Shown one piece after another: positions 31,905 to 43,983 of a stretch of 64,000 bases of DNA. Under the pieces are notes generated by a model. It saw nothing but the letters and a program-made list of their open reading frames with translations, searched no databases and was not told where the DNA came from. The stretch's first letter is position 1; each line of letters begins with the position of its first letter. The position numbers and the translations under genes were made by a program. This stretch comes from Euphorbia lathyris (lineage: Eukaryota; Streptophyta; Magnoliopsida; Malpighiales; Euphorbiaceae): NCBI RefSeq assembly GCF_963576675.1, contig NC_088915.1, forward strand, positions 86,623,501 to 86,687,500, given 5' to 3'.

Positions 31905-34804
31905 ATGAACGATTCAGTAAACATCTCCGATGCCGGTCATCTATCTGCTGGAAACCCTAAGCCTCCTACCCAGCATGATCAAACCAAAGTTACCACACCG
32001 AGCAAGAAAACCTAGACTGAGCAAGGTACCTCCTCCAAGGGAAAGAAACCTAAGCAACGAACATATACCAGGGTTTATGAAAATGTTAGGGAATACAAGA
32101 TTGACTACTCAAGGTGGTTCTCGAAAGAATTTATGGAAAGAGAGCAACCATTCTGTGAGTGGATTTCGAAGAATGGCTGGACCGAGCTGTTCTCAATAAG
32201 CTACAATACCTACCCTGGCTTGGTAAGGGAGTTCTACCACAACCTGCGTGTCGCTGATGACAACCAGGACCATTTAGTCACCAAGGTGAAGGACAAAACC
32301 ATCTTCATCAATCCCACCTACCTAGCCAGCCTTCTGAAACTCAAGAATGAAGGAGCCATTCTTAGGAAGTCTGGAGATCAGGACATTACTGGGTATTCCA
32401 CTATGTTCTGCAAACCCACTGGCCATGCTGGAAACATCTCCAGTACTTCAATGGGCCAACACCAAAAGATGGCACACTACCTGCTGACCAATTACATCTA
32501 CCCTAAGATAAATTGCACCAGCTCAGCAACAAACTTTGAGCAATGCTTCATATGGCATATGCTGACCTACAAGCCCATCAACATGCCAGTATTCTTGATA
32601 GCCGGTTTTCAAAGAAGCACTGGAACTCTAAGGCTGGGCTCACTCATCACCAAAATCCTCTTGGACCACCGAGTGGACCTATCCAAGGAAACCAAGGGCC
32701 GAGGATCAGAAATAACTGCTGCTGCTCTGTTCGCCCTAAAGTTTGATCAGCCAATCAAGAAAGCAAAAGGTGCTGCTGACCCAAACGCTGAGGGGACGGT
32801 AATCAAAAAGGGCAAAAGAACTAAGGCCCCTGCTGACAGGAAGAGGAAAGCTGTGCATAGCACCTCTAAGGAAGCTATTCCCGCTCCTAAGAAGATAAAG
32901 ATTGTGTCCAAAGGAACGACTGCACAAGCTGAGCCCAAGTCAGCTAAGAAAAGACCTAGGCAAGATGAGCCTGAGGCAGATGAAAGGGAAAACGTTGATG
33001 AAGAACCTCTGAGTAAGAAGCAGAAGAACTCTTCGGAGTTAAGTCCAATCGATGCCATTCCTGTTGGCTTCTTTGTCCCGACGACTCTCACTATGCTCAG
33101 AGTCAAGATATTGCCGCTGAGCAACAGAACGATGAAGTTGAACTGGATGATCAGTTCATTGAACAGTTGGAAGAAGAATTAGATGAGGAAGATCAAGATG
33201 ATGAGCAAGAAGAAGAAGGAGAAGAGAGTGGTCAGGATGACACTGAGGAGACAGCAAGTGAAGAAGATGCTGAGCCAACTCACACTAAGTTGACTACAAA
33301 AGAAGGTGCTGAGCAAACAGAACAGCAGGATGCTGATGAAGGATAAAATTCTCCATCTTATTCAATTCACGCTGATCCCACTCCTCCAAAGACTCAGGGA
33401 AAAAGAAGAAGACTTATCAAGGCACAAACAACAACAGTGCTTGACTTCATGGATGATCTAACGTAGAAAAGACCAACCACTGATCCATCGAATATCAAGC
33501 TTAAATTCTTCAGAAAACCTTCTACGACTCTGCCAGAGCAAACTGAAAATCAAGCCTCTGTTTCTCTTCCACAGGAACAAGCCGACTTAGATGCTTCTGA
33601 GAACCCGACCAACACTGAGCAAATTCTCAATGCAGATGATGAACCTAGCCCTCTGCCGGCTAAGGAAATTCATGCTCCAGTCAGCACTGAACCTATCCAA
33701 CCTTCAACAGAAAGTCAGCTTCAGCCTGACTCTGAACCTACATCCAATGCTGCTGTTCAATCACCTCTCCATTCTCAAGAACAAGTGCAGATTGACACAC
33801 TAAGACCAGTCACTGACCCCACTGGCACTACAAATGATGCACTGAATCTCACTCCTCCACCAGCTGGTCAAACTAATGAAGAATCATTCAACTACCTCAC
33901 TGCCACTGAGTCTGGTAGAAGGATAATTAACTCGGCTCAGGCCTTGATCCAAGACCTTCATCAAACTTCAGACACTGCTGCTGGGTCTGCCGATAATGAA
34001 TCCACTCAACTTCCACAAGTCACTCAACTTCTCAACGAGGTTCGAGGTCTAAAAGACTTGCTGAGTGTAATGATCAATACCCAAGCCCAACAACCAAAGC
34101 AGGCATCCATAACAAAGCTGGCTGAACTCCAGCTGACCATGGTTCAATATATTAACTCCCTACAGGGACAATTTCAAGCCTTGTCAGCTGCGAACTCAGG
34201 GTATGCAACTTCTGCCGAAGTTCATCAGTTATTCACCCAGCTTCAAACTGAGCAAGAGAAGACAAACCATCAGCTTTCCTCTTACTCCCAATGCTCAGTA
34301 GAACAGATCGGCAAAGCTGTTCGTCTTCTGAATCTAAACAAGGCAGAGATGGACACTGACCAGATGAAGCAGAATGAGATCCTCCAGTATACACATCAAA
34401 TCTTCACCCATGTGCGTCACTCCAACATTCAGCGTCAGTTCTATGACTCATCTTTGCTCAAGATGTTTCATCAAGCTTATGTTGTGCTGACTGATACACT
34501 CACTTGGATGGGTAAATCTCAAGCCTACGCACTGAGCATCCTCAGCGCTGCTGAAATTGGTGTGCCTCAAGAGGTTTTAGATGATGGTGTTGCTGTCTTT
34601 GATGGCATCAATGAAAGCACTTTCAAGCTTAAAGAGTTCTCAGCTCGCATATCTGAAGCTGCTCAAAACAGCACCTTCAGACCTCCTCCTCCTCCCGATG
34701 CTGCCAAAACGGGGAAGAAAGAACAAACAGGAAGAACTCAGCAAGAAGCTGCTGGAAGTAGTCAGCTTAAGGGAAAGGGCAAACTGAACTTTAAGAAGAA
34801 ATAG
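31905..34804 (+). pseudogene. SIRE env-like third ORF, disrupted
   Basis: ATG at 31905 opens a frame (MNDSVNISDAGHLSAG) characteristic in position and length of the env-like ORF that follows pol in SIRE/Maximus elements. It has an N-terminal globular part (WFSKEFMEREQPFCEWISKN, FIWHMLTYKPINMPVF), a basic Lys-rich stretch, an acidic Glu/Asp run, and a C-terminal Gln-rich coiled-coil region ending in GKLNFKKK. Breaks: TAG near 32012, a frameshift near 33080, TAA near 33344, and TAG near 33464; the last 445 codons to TAG 34802-34804 are open. I see no clear transmembrane segment or signal peptide, so an envelope role is doubtful. Its stop codon lies in the target site of the Athila insertion. 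Confidence 0.75.
34800..34804. other. Left copy of Athila target duplication AATAG
   Basis: AATAG precedes the left Athila LTR and recurs at 48206-48210 directly after the right LTR. The last three bases are the stop codon of the SIRE env-like ORF. Confidence 0.9.
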
Positions 34805-36307
34805 TGTTGAGCGATTTCCGCAAGTGCACAGTATACGCTTGTAGTAATAAAAGATATCGAACCCATATGGAACGCTTTTTAACTAAAACTTTATTTAATT
34901 CGGTTTAATCACGTGTTTAGGTTTAATAAAAGAAATACGTTTAGTTGATGGAATAGGTTTTGGTAAATTAGGATTAGATAGAAAGATTATATCGAGTTTA
35001 GAGAACAATTCCGTTTGGAATTTTGATTACAAAACAGATACTTCCGTAATCGGAATGAAATAGATCTTATTTTCATAAAGCAAAGTAAACAACTTTAACT
35101 TTGTGAGATTATGGACATGTAACAATATAATAATTTACTCAATTAAATGGCTTTGAACCATAGAAATCCCTCTAGCGTAGAGACGATTCCTACCTTAATC
35201 AAACTAGTGTTTTACTTCTGATAAGCCGCGATCAGCGATCATGTCATCCATAAAAACTAAATTTGTTAAGTGTTCAACAAAGTTCTTATAAGAATAAGAT
35301 GGAATAGAACGTTTTAATAAAAACACCAATATATCATTTTGAAAATCATTTTGTCAGAACAATATCAAAATAACAACAGTAAGAATATATTGAATAAATA
35401 AGTATATCATTGATTGAAATGTGAATTTTCATAAGTTAACAGAGAAGTAGAAACTTGGATAGCATTGTAACGAAGACTTTGAGATCCGGGTCGTCAATCT
35501 TTCTCTCAAACTTCGTAGGCTCGTCAAACCATATGCGCTTCAGCCGTCAATTCTTCTCGCTGGATCTTTGGAATAGAGACTGGTCCCGTCCACTATCAGA
35601 ATGAAAACTAAACTAATACTGTGTTTATAACTAATCTAAATACAATTCGTGTACAACACGATTGCTTACAGAAATGAAATCTAACTTTCTGATTCTTTCC
35701 TGAATCAGAAACTCAACATAACAACTTTCTTCTCTAATTTCTCTAACTTTTCCAACTTAACCAACCTTGATTTCTGAAATGGATCACTTATTTATAGTTG
35801 GTGAAGGGTTGTAAATGACGGATCGTGTCTGCTGGTGAAGGGTTGCTTTTATCCGAACGAACAGACGCGTTTTTCTAAATTAAACATGTGTTTTGTGTGC
35901 AGGAAGACTTGCTGTCGCGACTAAGATTCTGAAAATCTCAGTCGCGACAGGGGGTATAGGGGCGAGCTTGAATACGTTGTTTTCCCCCAGTCTGGCCTCC
36001 GTAAGTCGCGACTGAGATTTTAAGAATCTCAGTCGCGACAGAGAGTTTTCCTCCCTGGCGTTCGACTGTTTTTCGTCCTCCTCGAGCGTTCTTCTGGCTG
36101 ATATGCATTCTCGGTACGTTTTTAAGGTTTTTCCTCCATTTTAGCTCCGTTTTCGCTCCTATTTGGATTTTACCAAATATTTAGGTACCTTGCATCAAAG
36201 AAGTAAATAAAGACGTAAAAGTATTCCAAATGAATATAATTAGCATGATTTTAATGTAAATTTAACGTATTTATATATGATATTTTAGGTATATTTTGGG
36301 CTTAACA
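34805..36307 (-). repeat. Athila 3' LTR
   Basis: TG...CA borders, 1503 bp. It contains two palindromes built on GTCGCGACTGAGATT (35912-35950 and 36005-36039). It lacks the 11-bp TTTTAGCTCC-type duplication present in the other LTR near 48030-48050. Confidence 0.92.
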
Positions 36308-36324
36308 AACTCCCACACTTAAGC
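36308..36324 (-). other. Polypurine tract of Athila
   Basis: Read on the minus strand, TTAAGTGTGGGAGTT directly precedes the 3' LTR, the site for plus-strand priming. A second, longer purine-rich copy (AATTAAGTGTGGGAGGAGG, minus) lies at about 37600-37618. Confidence 0.75.
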
Positions 36325-37832
36325 TTTTGCTAGTCCCGAGCAAAAATTTCACTGAATTTATTCTTTAATCAATCTCTTTATAAATAGAATATATACCCAT
36401 ATATTCCTCTTTGAATTAGTTAAACCGAAAGATAAACTTTTCATGGTAAATTTATACGCAATGTATCAAACTAGCTAATAAAAGAGATATATTACTCGTC
36501 TTGTATTTCAATTTTTATATTGAAGTATTCAGGACGGTGTAAGCACGCATGTTTTCGAATCTTTCGTCTCAAGGCATTTCTAAGCACAAAATTTCCTTTC
36601 CCAAACCTAAACTATTACAAATATGGATTTAAGGACTTAGGTTTAATATATTTGCTTAGTTACGCCCAAGATAAGGGTGGTCTCGATCGTAACTTTATAC
36701 GCATTTTATTTGCTTTCGTATTCGTTTAAGAGGTACCGACCATGCCATGGGTGGACGCAATCGTTACTTAAAACTGTAAACACGTTTAATTTTTGCTTTA
36801 ATTTTTTAACGTTCCTTTCATACCTCGACCGTGATAAGGGTGGTCGCAATCGTGGCCAAAAGTAAACGATACTTAATTTTCTTCCCTTTCATACCTCGAT
36901 TGTGATAAGGTTGGTCTCAATCGTGGCCAAAAGTTAAGAATACGACTACTTGATTTAATATGAAAATAAAATTGGGAAAGAAAAATAGCACATTCATCCT
37001 ATATTGACTTGAAATTCAACATGTATTATGGCTAAAGTTTCCTTAAAAACTTCAATTGGTTTTTAATGTAAGACGAAAAATAATATCGAGCTAAAAAGCT
37101 AAAATTGTTAGTTTGATTTATGCCTATAAACCTAATTGAAAATTGAAAATAAGATTTATATTTATCATGAATTCATGATATAAAATAGAGATTTGAAACT
37201 AAAGAAATTTTACTTATATATATTTACTCGAGACGTTTTTGATAAAATCGTATCGGAGATTTGTAAAAATATTTGTAAAAATATAGCCCGTATAGAAATA
37301 TTTATTTCTATCAATAATGATAACCTTAAAATATGCTTAACATTATTTTGAAAGTTAAAATGTTTGAAAACATATGAAATATTTTTGCTTTAACAAAAAT
37401 TTATCCTTTATGAAAAATTTCTATTATTTGTGAAAAAGTGTTGCAAGAGAAAAAGTGTTGCAAAAATGTTGCATTTGTTTTTGAAAAATTGTTGCATATT
37501 ATACTTTACTTAAAATTGAATAACAACATGCATTTAAAAATATATAGCATTCATTCTCATTCGTTGCATTCATTCGTACTTAAAAATGGATATGAAATAC
37601 CTCCTCCCACACTTAATTTGGACCATGTCCTCATTGGTGCAAAAAGCGATAAAACACGAAAAATAGTACGAAATAAACCATACGAATTAGAAATGAAAAA
37701 TAGAATACCATAACATTCAAACATTAATAATAAAGAGAATTGTACCAAACATAAGTAAAAATATAGTACCAAACCGAATAAAACATAATAATAATAACGA
37801 AAATGAGTTAAAGAGAAAAACGATAAAACCTA
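36325..37832 (-). other. Athila 3' noncoding region with short tandem repeats
   Basis: There is no gene. Near 36675-36930, three or four repeats with GATAAGGGTGGTC-CAATCGTGGCCAAAAGT follow one another. A second polypurine-like block near 37610 is preceded on the minus strand by CACCAATGAGGACATGG, a phrase typical of the 3' ends of Athila-related elements. Confidence 0.6.
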
Positions 37833-39051
37833 TCAAGGTGATGGTGGTGGAGAAGGCGTAGTCTCAACTCCTTGACGTCGGAAGAAAGAGAGCATCCGGC
37901 GACGAGTAGACTTGTGCTCACGACTTAACGTAGTGATCCTTGAACTCATTTCGGCATTATTGGCAACGACTTCATCAAACTGTAAATTCATGTGTGTCAA
38001 AACACGTTACCATCCAACTTGTTCTTCTTCATTCGGTTCCACATTTGCTTGCTCGGTGGCATTAACATCAACATTCTCCTCTTCTTCTTCTTCTTCATCA
38101 AATTCCTCTTCATCCTCCTCATTATCATCTTGGGCACCTAAACCTTGAGAACCCGAGGCTTCACTACTCATCGTAGCAAAAACACGTCTCGTGCGATCCG
38201 CATAAGATATAAAGGCGGGTGGTCCCAACTTCTTCAATAAATTGGCCCTTTGAAGTGCCGTGAGATCCAATGAAGGTAAACCAATATGAGACATATTTTT
38301 GATAATCCGCTAATTCACCTCGAGCGCCCAAAACAATGCCGGTAATCAAATTACCCATAGGCACTTGCTAATTGCGGGACTTGGAAGCTCGAACTAAATT
38401 AGTAAATATCATCTCAATACTATCAATTGTCAAACCCTTAAAAATAGCATCCAACACAACCAAATCACGAACTTGCACTTTTGAACTTTCAACCCGACCA
38501 AATAAGGAGAATGATAAAAACTTGTGAAAGAAGAATACACAATCATCCTTAATTAGCTTACTAGATGTATTCTTTGGACTAAAAACATCTAAACCGGTTA
38601 AAGTATTCCAAACCGAGTGTGAATCAAAAGGCTTTGGCTTTGAATAAAAATTTCGAGTAGGAAAACCAAACCAACGGTTCATGGCCGCATAATTAACATC
38701 ATAACGAACTCCATCACTCCGAAAAGAGATAACTCCTTTCTTCTTGTCATAGGTTAGAGTAACCAAAAACTCAATAATATGCGTTTTAAGACTAGGAAAA
38801 CGCATACTATCAAATCGTTTCCAACCAAGAACGGTAAGAAATTCATCAATACGCTCGGTAAAAGAAAGTGTATTTACCGTATCGGTGTCAAGAAAAGGCA
38901 TATCCACGAACTCTACGAGGACATTAGAAAACCGGCGATATTTGCGTCCTTCGGCTTCCGACGTGATATCGAATGGTGCGTCATATTGAACCCGTAATCT
39001 ATTGATCTCGGTGGCCTTGGCTTTGTTTGCAACGGTCTTTTATCTAGGCAT
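37833..39051 (-). pseudogene. Athila env-like ORF B, broken
   Basis: ATG at 39051 starts a frame with TAA as its fourth codon, then ITSEAEGRKYRRFSN, FDSMRFPSLKTHIIEF, NRWFGFP, SVWNTLTGLDVFSP and FFHKFLSFSLFGRV, a further stop at 38368-38370, and a frameshift near 38300. It ends in a Glu-rich tail and SPPPSP before TGA at 37833-37835. It is paralogous to 39788-40717: the WFGFP, LTG and HKFL-SLFGRV landmarks match in order. This is the plant-transposon protein domain that Athila carries in place of env. Its function is unknown. Confidence 0.7.
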
Positions 39052-39059
39052 ATTGATTT

Positions 39060-39787
39060 GTTTGTGAAATTTGTGTGAATGAGATGAAAATATGAAAAGA
39101 TGAAAGGAAGAATAAAAGATAATGGTGGTGAATTGGGGAAGAAGATGAAAAAATTTATGGGGAAGATGAGTGAATCTTGTTATTGGGAAGAGAAAAGATG
39201 ATTGATTGGTGTAAAAATAGGTGATATATATATAGGTGTAAGTAATAGGTATTGATTAGGATAGTTGAATAGGGTAGTAAATAGAGTAGGAATAGGAAAA
39301 GAGGGTGAAATTTCGCCCAATCCCGCACCTACATGTCGCATGTCGCGACTGAGATTTTCAAAATCTCAGTCGCGACAGAGAGAAGGGAAGGGGCGAATTT
39401 TTGCTGAAAAAATTTTCCTCTGCTGTCTCAACTGAGAATTCGAAATCTCAACTGAGATTTTGAAAAATCTGGGTAAAAGTGGGACTGTTTTTGATGATTT
39501 TAACACTTCAAAACCAATTCCTCCGTGAAGTAAGTGACATTAATGTAAATATTAATCCCTGAAACTGAGATAAACAAAACTAAAACATTAAATTAAAGGA
39601 AACCCAAAGGTTGTTCCTTAAGAAAAAAAGAAATAAACTAAAGAATTAATGCACTTTTATTTATCATTTGTAAACAATACCATAATATACATCTACATAG
39701 AAACATTATAAAAACATAATTTACAATCAAGCACTCATATATATATATTAAAAACAACAAACAGAAACACATAAAATATATATATCC
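39060..39787 (-). other. Spacer between the two env-like ORFs, with the GTCGCGAC palindrome
   Basis: It is noncoding. It contains a palindrome of the LTR type at 39342-39376 (GTCGCGACTGAGATTTTC and its complement) and weaker forms at 39424-39471. An (AT)n run lies near 39738-39750. Confidence 0.6.
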
Positions 39788-40717
39788 CTAACTAAATGAC
39801 AGACGACGTGCATTAGCCCTTTTAATCTTCGTTTGAACGAAGACTTGCCTCTCTGGTGCAGAAAGGAATGTTGGACCAGAACGGAAAACTCGTTTAACAA
39901 GTCCCTCGTTCTCCAAGAACTCGTAGTCTAAAATCGGGTATGGTTCTGTATCAGTCCAAGGAACAGAAATGGTTCCCTTGGCTCCTAAAATTATTCTACA
40001 TATGATGTTGGCGAACCCAATCTTCCGTTTCTTCGAACGGGAAGCAGCAACTAACCCCTCCATCAAAATCTTTGAGGAGTTAACTGAGTTGTCTTGGAAA
40101 ATGTCGCCCAACACATAAAGATCAGTATCTTTCACAACATTGCTATTGACTCGACCAAAAAGGCTGTGACAGAGGAACTTATGCAGATACAGCATGGAAT
40201 TAGAATTAATGGATTTGTTGAAGGCAAGACGTGGATTGAATCGCCTAAATCCTGTTAGCATCCTCAATATGTCTCTAGAAGTCATATCCCTTCCAGGATG
40301 GTGTTGAGTTGTGTCTCGGGGTGGAAATCCAAACCAATTGTGAAGTTCTGGATAGCCAAAAGTAAATACCTTCCCCTCACAATGAAAACTGAGACAAACA
40401 CGTCTCTTGTTGACGAACCTAACTGTGGAGAAAAATTCCAGAACCCAATTTCCAATAATAGGAAATTTCATAGAAACAAATTTGGACCAACCCAAATTAG
40501 TCAGATAGCGATCAATGTCTTCGCTTATCCCGAGTTCCTCGTTCAGAAACTCGTCCAGATACATCATGCCAAAGAACTGAGCATATCTGAATTGCATAAA
40601 ACGTTTTCCCTCGTCATGGTTATAAATGGGAAACCATGCTCCATATCTATCGGAGATATCAACTTTCTCCTTTCGAGAAGAATTTTGTTTTTGAATGTTC
40701 TTCAAAGACTTAGTCAT
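39788..40717 (-). CDS. Athila env-like ORF A, intact frame
   Basis: 309 codons from ATG at 40717 without lesion. It contains DRYGAWFPIYNHDEGKRF, SKFVSMKFPIIGNWVLEFF, ELHNWFGFPPRD, MLTGFRRFNPRL and YLHKFLCHSLFGRVNSN, and a basic C-terminus (KIKRANARRLSFS). It occupies the env position after integrase in Athila. I see no signal peptide, transmembrane helix or glycosylation cluster, so it is not an evident envelope. It is paralogous to the broken ORF B at 37833-39051. The role is unknown. Confidence 0.7.
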   Translation of the reverse strand: MTKSLKNIQKQNSSRKEKVDISDRYGAWFPIYNHDEGKRFMQFRYAQFFGMMYLDEFLNEELGISEDIDRYLTNLGWSKFVSMKFPIIGNWVLEFFSTVRFVNKRRVCLSFHCEGKVFTFGYPELHNWFGFPPRDTTQHHPGRDMTSRDILRMLTGFRRFNPRLAFNKSINSNSMLYLHKFLCHSLFGRVNSNVVKDTDLYVLGDIFQDNSVNSSKILMEGLVAASRSKKRKIGFANIICRIILGAKGTISVPWTDTEPYPILDYEFLENEGLVKRVFRSGPTFLSAPERQVFVQTKIKRANARRLSFS

Positions 40718-41234
40718 GTTTGTGATAGAAAAGAAAAATGAAGTCTGTAGGATTTGAGAACTTGAGAAAGAAATTTAGAAAGATGAAGTAAAATGCAAGA
40801 AGTCTGATCCTACAGGAATATATAAGAACTATAAGTGAAAGGTTATGTCTGTTAGAAAGAAATAGGTGTCAAAGTGATACCTCTTCGATTTAACTGACAG
40901 AAAATTTTGAAGAAAGAAGACTGTAATCACTTACAGTTATTTCAAATGTAAAAAGACAGAAAATTTCTCAACTGAGATTTCCAAATCCTGGAACATAGAA
41001 AATCTCAACTAAGATTTCTGCATATATAATTTCTCAATAACACTTAACACTTCATGAAAATTTCATAACATGACTAAATTAAAATTTTAATGTGAATAAA
41101 ACTCATTTGTACTTAATGATAAATATATAAAAATAAAAATTAAAGTAAATAAATTAAAAAGAAAACAATAAATTAAAAAGAAAAAGAATGAAAAGAAGAA
41201 AAGCTATAAATTAAAAACATAAAAATCAAAGAAA
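40718..41234 (-). other. Spacer between integrase and env-like ORF A
   Basis: There is no gene. Near 40965-41020 it carries TCTCAACTGAGATTTCC and AATCTCAACTAAGATTTC, degenerate forms of the palindromic motif found in the LTRs. AT-rich elsewhere. Confidence 0.55.
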
Positions 41235-43085
41235 TTAATTTTTATAAAATTTATCCACGGGTTCAATTGCTTGAATAGGAGCTCCGTCGAAATAAATTTT
41301 GCAACGATTACCATTGACCTTAAATCGGTCGCCATTAGACTTTTCTAGCTCCAATGTTCCGTAATCAAATGTTTGAACAACCAAAAATGGTCCAGCCCAT
41401 CTAGATTTTAGCTTACCTAGAAATAATTTTAATCTAGAATTAAAAAGTAAGACCTTATCTCCAACATTAAAGTTTTTAATTTTGATTTTGGCATCATGCC
41501 ACTTTTTAATTTTCTCCTTATAAATACTCGCATTTTCGTAGGACAAATAGCGTAATTCATCCAACTCGTTTAAGTCAAACAAACGCTTTTTCCCTGCGCT
41601 CTGCAAATCATAATTAAGGGTTTTTATAGCCCAATATGCTTTATGTTCTAATTCAACCGGCAAATGACAAGCTTTACCATAGACTAATCTATAAGGTGTC
41701 ATCCCGATAGGTGTTTTAAATGCAGTACGGTATGCCCATAGTGCATCGTCAAGTTTATGTGCCCAGTCTCTTCTAGAAGACGAAACTGTTTTCTCAAGTA
41801 TCCATTTGAGTTCTCTATTTGAAATTTCTGCTTGACCATTCGTTTGAGGATGGTACGGTGTAGAGATACGATGGTGTACTCTATATTTTTTCATAAGTGA
41901 CTCAAAAGCTCTATTTACGAAATGGGTACCACCGTCGCTTACCATAACTCTAGGAACTCCAAATCGACAGAATATTGAATTTAAAAACTTAACAACTACT
42001 TTAGAATCATTTGTCGGGGTTGCAATTGCTTCAACCCACTTTGAAACATAATCTACAGCTACTAATATATAATTTTTGCCAAAAGAAAGAGGAAAAGGAC
42101 CCATGAAATTAATTCCCCATACGTCGAAGATTTCAACTTCCAATATGTTCTTAAGAGGCATCTCATCTCTCCTTCCTATATTCCCCGTTCTTTGACATTT
42201 ATCACAGCGGAGAATAAATGAACGGACATCTTTAAACAGAGTAGGCCAAAAGAATCCGCATTCAAGTATTCTAGCTGCTGTTTTGCTTACGCTATTATGA
42301 CCTCCGTAAGCGCTAGCATGACATTCTATCATTATAGACTCATGTTCAAACTCATTAACACATCTCCTAAATATTCCATCGCCGCATGTTTTGAACAAGA
42401 ATGGATCTTCCAAAAAATATTTCTTAACTTCTGAAAAGAATTTCTTCTTTTGCTGGTAAGTCAATCCATCTGGCACAACATGTGCAGCTAAGTAATTGGC
42501 TATATCCGCATACCATGGAGTTATGACACTTTGTAATTGCATGAGATGTTCATCGGGGAAATCATCTCGAATGCCTGATGTTTCACTAATGGGACCGTTT
42601 TCATCCTCAAGTCTTGACAGATGATCGGCGACCAGGTTTTCAACTCCCTTTTTGTCTTTAATCTCAATGTCAAATTCTTGCAATAGTAAAACCCATCTTA
42701 TAAGATGTGGTTTTGTATCTTTCTTAGCAAATAAATATCGTAAAGCTGCATGATCAGTATAAATAATAACTTTAGATCCTAACAAATAAGATCGGAACTT
42801 ATCACATGCAAAAACTACTGCTAACATTTCTTTTTCAGTTGTGGTGTAATTTAGCTGTGCACCGGACAAAGTGTGACTCGCATAGTATATAACATGAAGT
42901 TTCTTATCCTTCCTTTGACCTAATACACATCCTACAGCTAAGTCACTCGCATCACACATAATTTCGAAAGGTAGATTCCAATCGGGTTTTGATATTATTG
43001 GTGTACTGACTAAAGCCGTTTTCAAAGTATTGAAAGCTTGTAAACAATATTTGTTAAAATCAAAAGTTGAATCCTTCATAAGCAA
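41235..43085 (-). CDS. Athila RNase H and integrase
   Basis: 616 codons. RNase [47 protein letters not shown]. Integrase zinc finger: [18 protein letters not shown] with RCDKC (H-C-C pattern). Catalytic core: [20 protein letters not shown] and [14 protein letters not shown] supply the DDE residues. A C-terminal region [17 protein letters not shown] follows. The product removes the RNA of the hybrid and inserts the cDNA. The domain is intact but separated from RT by a one-base frameshift at about 43098. Confidence 0.93.
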   Translation of the reverse strand: MLMKDSTFDFNKYCLQAFNTLKTALVSTPIISKPDWNLPFEIMCDASDLAVGCVLGQRKDKKLHVIYYASHTLSGAQLNYTTTEKEMLAVVFACDKFRSYLLGSKVIIYTDHAALRYLFAKKDTKPHLIRWVLLLQEFDIEIKDKKGVENLVADHLSRLEDENGPISETSGIRDDFPDEHLMQLQSVITPWYADIANYLAAHVVPDGLTYQQKKKFFSEVKKYFLEDPFLFKTCGDGIFRRCVNEFEHESIMIECHASAYGGHNSVSKTAARILECGFFWPTLFKDVRSFILRCDKCQRTGNIGRRDEMPLKNILEVEIFDVWGINFMGPFPLSFGKNYILVAVDYVSKWVEAIATPTNDSKVVVKFLNSIFCRFGVPRVMVSDGGTHFVNRAFESLMKKYRVHHRISTPYHPQTNGQAEISNRELKWILEKTVSSSRRDWAHKLDDALWAYRTAFKTPIGMTPYRLVYGKACHLPVELEHKAYWAIKTLNYDLQSAGKKRLFDLNELDELRYLSYENASIYKEKIKKWHDAKIKIKNFNVGDKVLLFNSRLKLFLGKLKSRWAGPFLVVQTFDYGTLELEKSNGDRFKVNGNRCKIYFDGAPIQAIEPVDKFYKN

Positions 43086-43086
43086 A

Positions 43087-43947
43087 TTAGTAAGTGGTTT
43101 TGGAAATTACAGAAAAGTTCTTTATAAACCGTCTGTAAAAACCTGCATGACCTAAAAATGATCTTACTCCCTTAACAGTGGTTGGTGGGGGTAATTTTTC
43201 TATAACCGAAGTCTTTGCTCTGTCCACTTCTAAACCTTTTTCAGAAATTTTATGACCTAAAACAATTCCTTCATCTACCATGAAATGACATTTTTCCCAA
43301 TTTAAAACTAAATTCGTTTCCTCACATCTAGACAATACTTTATCTAAGTTCTGTAAACATGCATTGAAAGAATCTCCATAAACTGAAAAATCATCCATGA
43401 AAACTTCCATTATGTCTTCAATGAAGTCATTAAATATTGCTGTCATACATCGTTGAAAAGTTGCTGGTGCATTACATAGACCAAAAGGCATTCTCCTATA
43501 TGCAAATGTTCCATAAGGACATGTGAAGGTTGTTTTGTCTTGGTCATCCGGGTAAATGTAAATTTGAAAGAATCCGGAATAACCGTCTAGAAAACAGTAA
43601 AATGCATGACCGGCTATCCTTTCGATCATTTGATCAATGAAAGGTAGAGGAAAATGATCTTTCCTGGTTGCTTTGTTTAGGTTCCTATAGTCTATACAAA
43701 CCCTCCAACCGGTGGTGGTTCGTGTAGGTATAAGTTCACCTTTATCATTTCTTACAACAGTTATGCCTCCCTTTTTAGGTACACAATGGATTGGACTAAC
43801 CCATTCACTATCCGAGATCGGATAAATGATTCCATTGTCTAAAAGTTTAGTAATCTCATTTTTGACTACTTCCTTCATGTTCGGATTTAAGCGTCTTTTC
43901 CTATCCGCTTTAGGTGGCTTATCTTCTTCTAAATGAATTCTATGCAT
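43087..43947 (-). CDS. Athila reverse transcriptase
   Basis: 286 codons with [37 protein letters not shown], the [11 protein letters not shown] block, [19 protein letters not shown] and the catalytic [10 protein letters not shown] (FMDD box), then the [17 protein letters not shown] thumb region. It is in frame with gag-protease upstream, separated only by a TAA at 43984-43986. After SVISK the frame slips by one extra A in an AAAACC run near 43098 and ends, while the next frame begins RNase H. The polymerase motifs are intact. Confidence 0.92.
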   Translation of the reverse strand: MHRIHLEEDKPPKADRKRRLNPNMKEVVKNEITKLLDNGIIYPISDSEWVSPIHCVPKKGGITVVRNDKGELIPTRTTTGWRVCIDYRNLNKATRKDHFPLPFIDQMIERIAGHAFYCFLDGYSGFFQIYIYPDDQDKTTFTCPYGTFAYRRMPFGLCNAPATFQRCMTAIFNDFIEDIMEVFMDDFSVYGDSFNACLQNLDKVLSRCEETNLVLNWEKCHFMVDEGIVLGHKISEKGLEVDRAKTSVIEKLPPPTTVKGVRSFLGHAGFYRRFIKNFSVISKTTY

Positions 43948-43983
43948 TACTATACTAGGATTAATTCCTTTTAAGTCTGAAAT

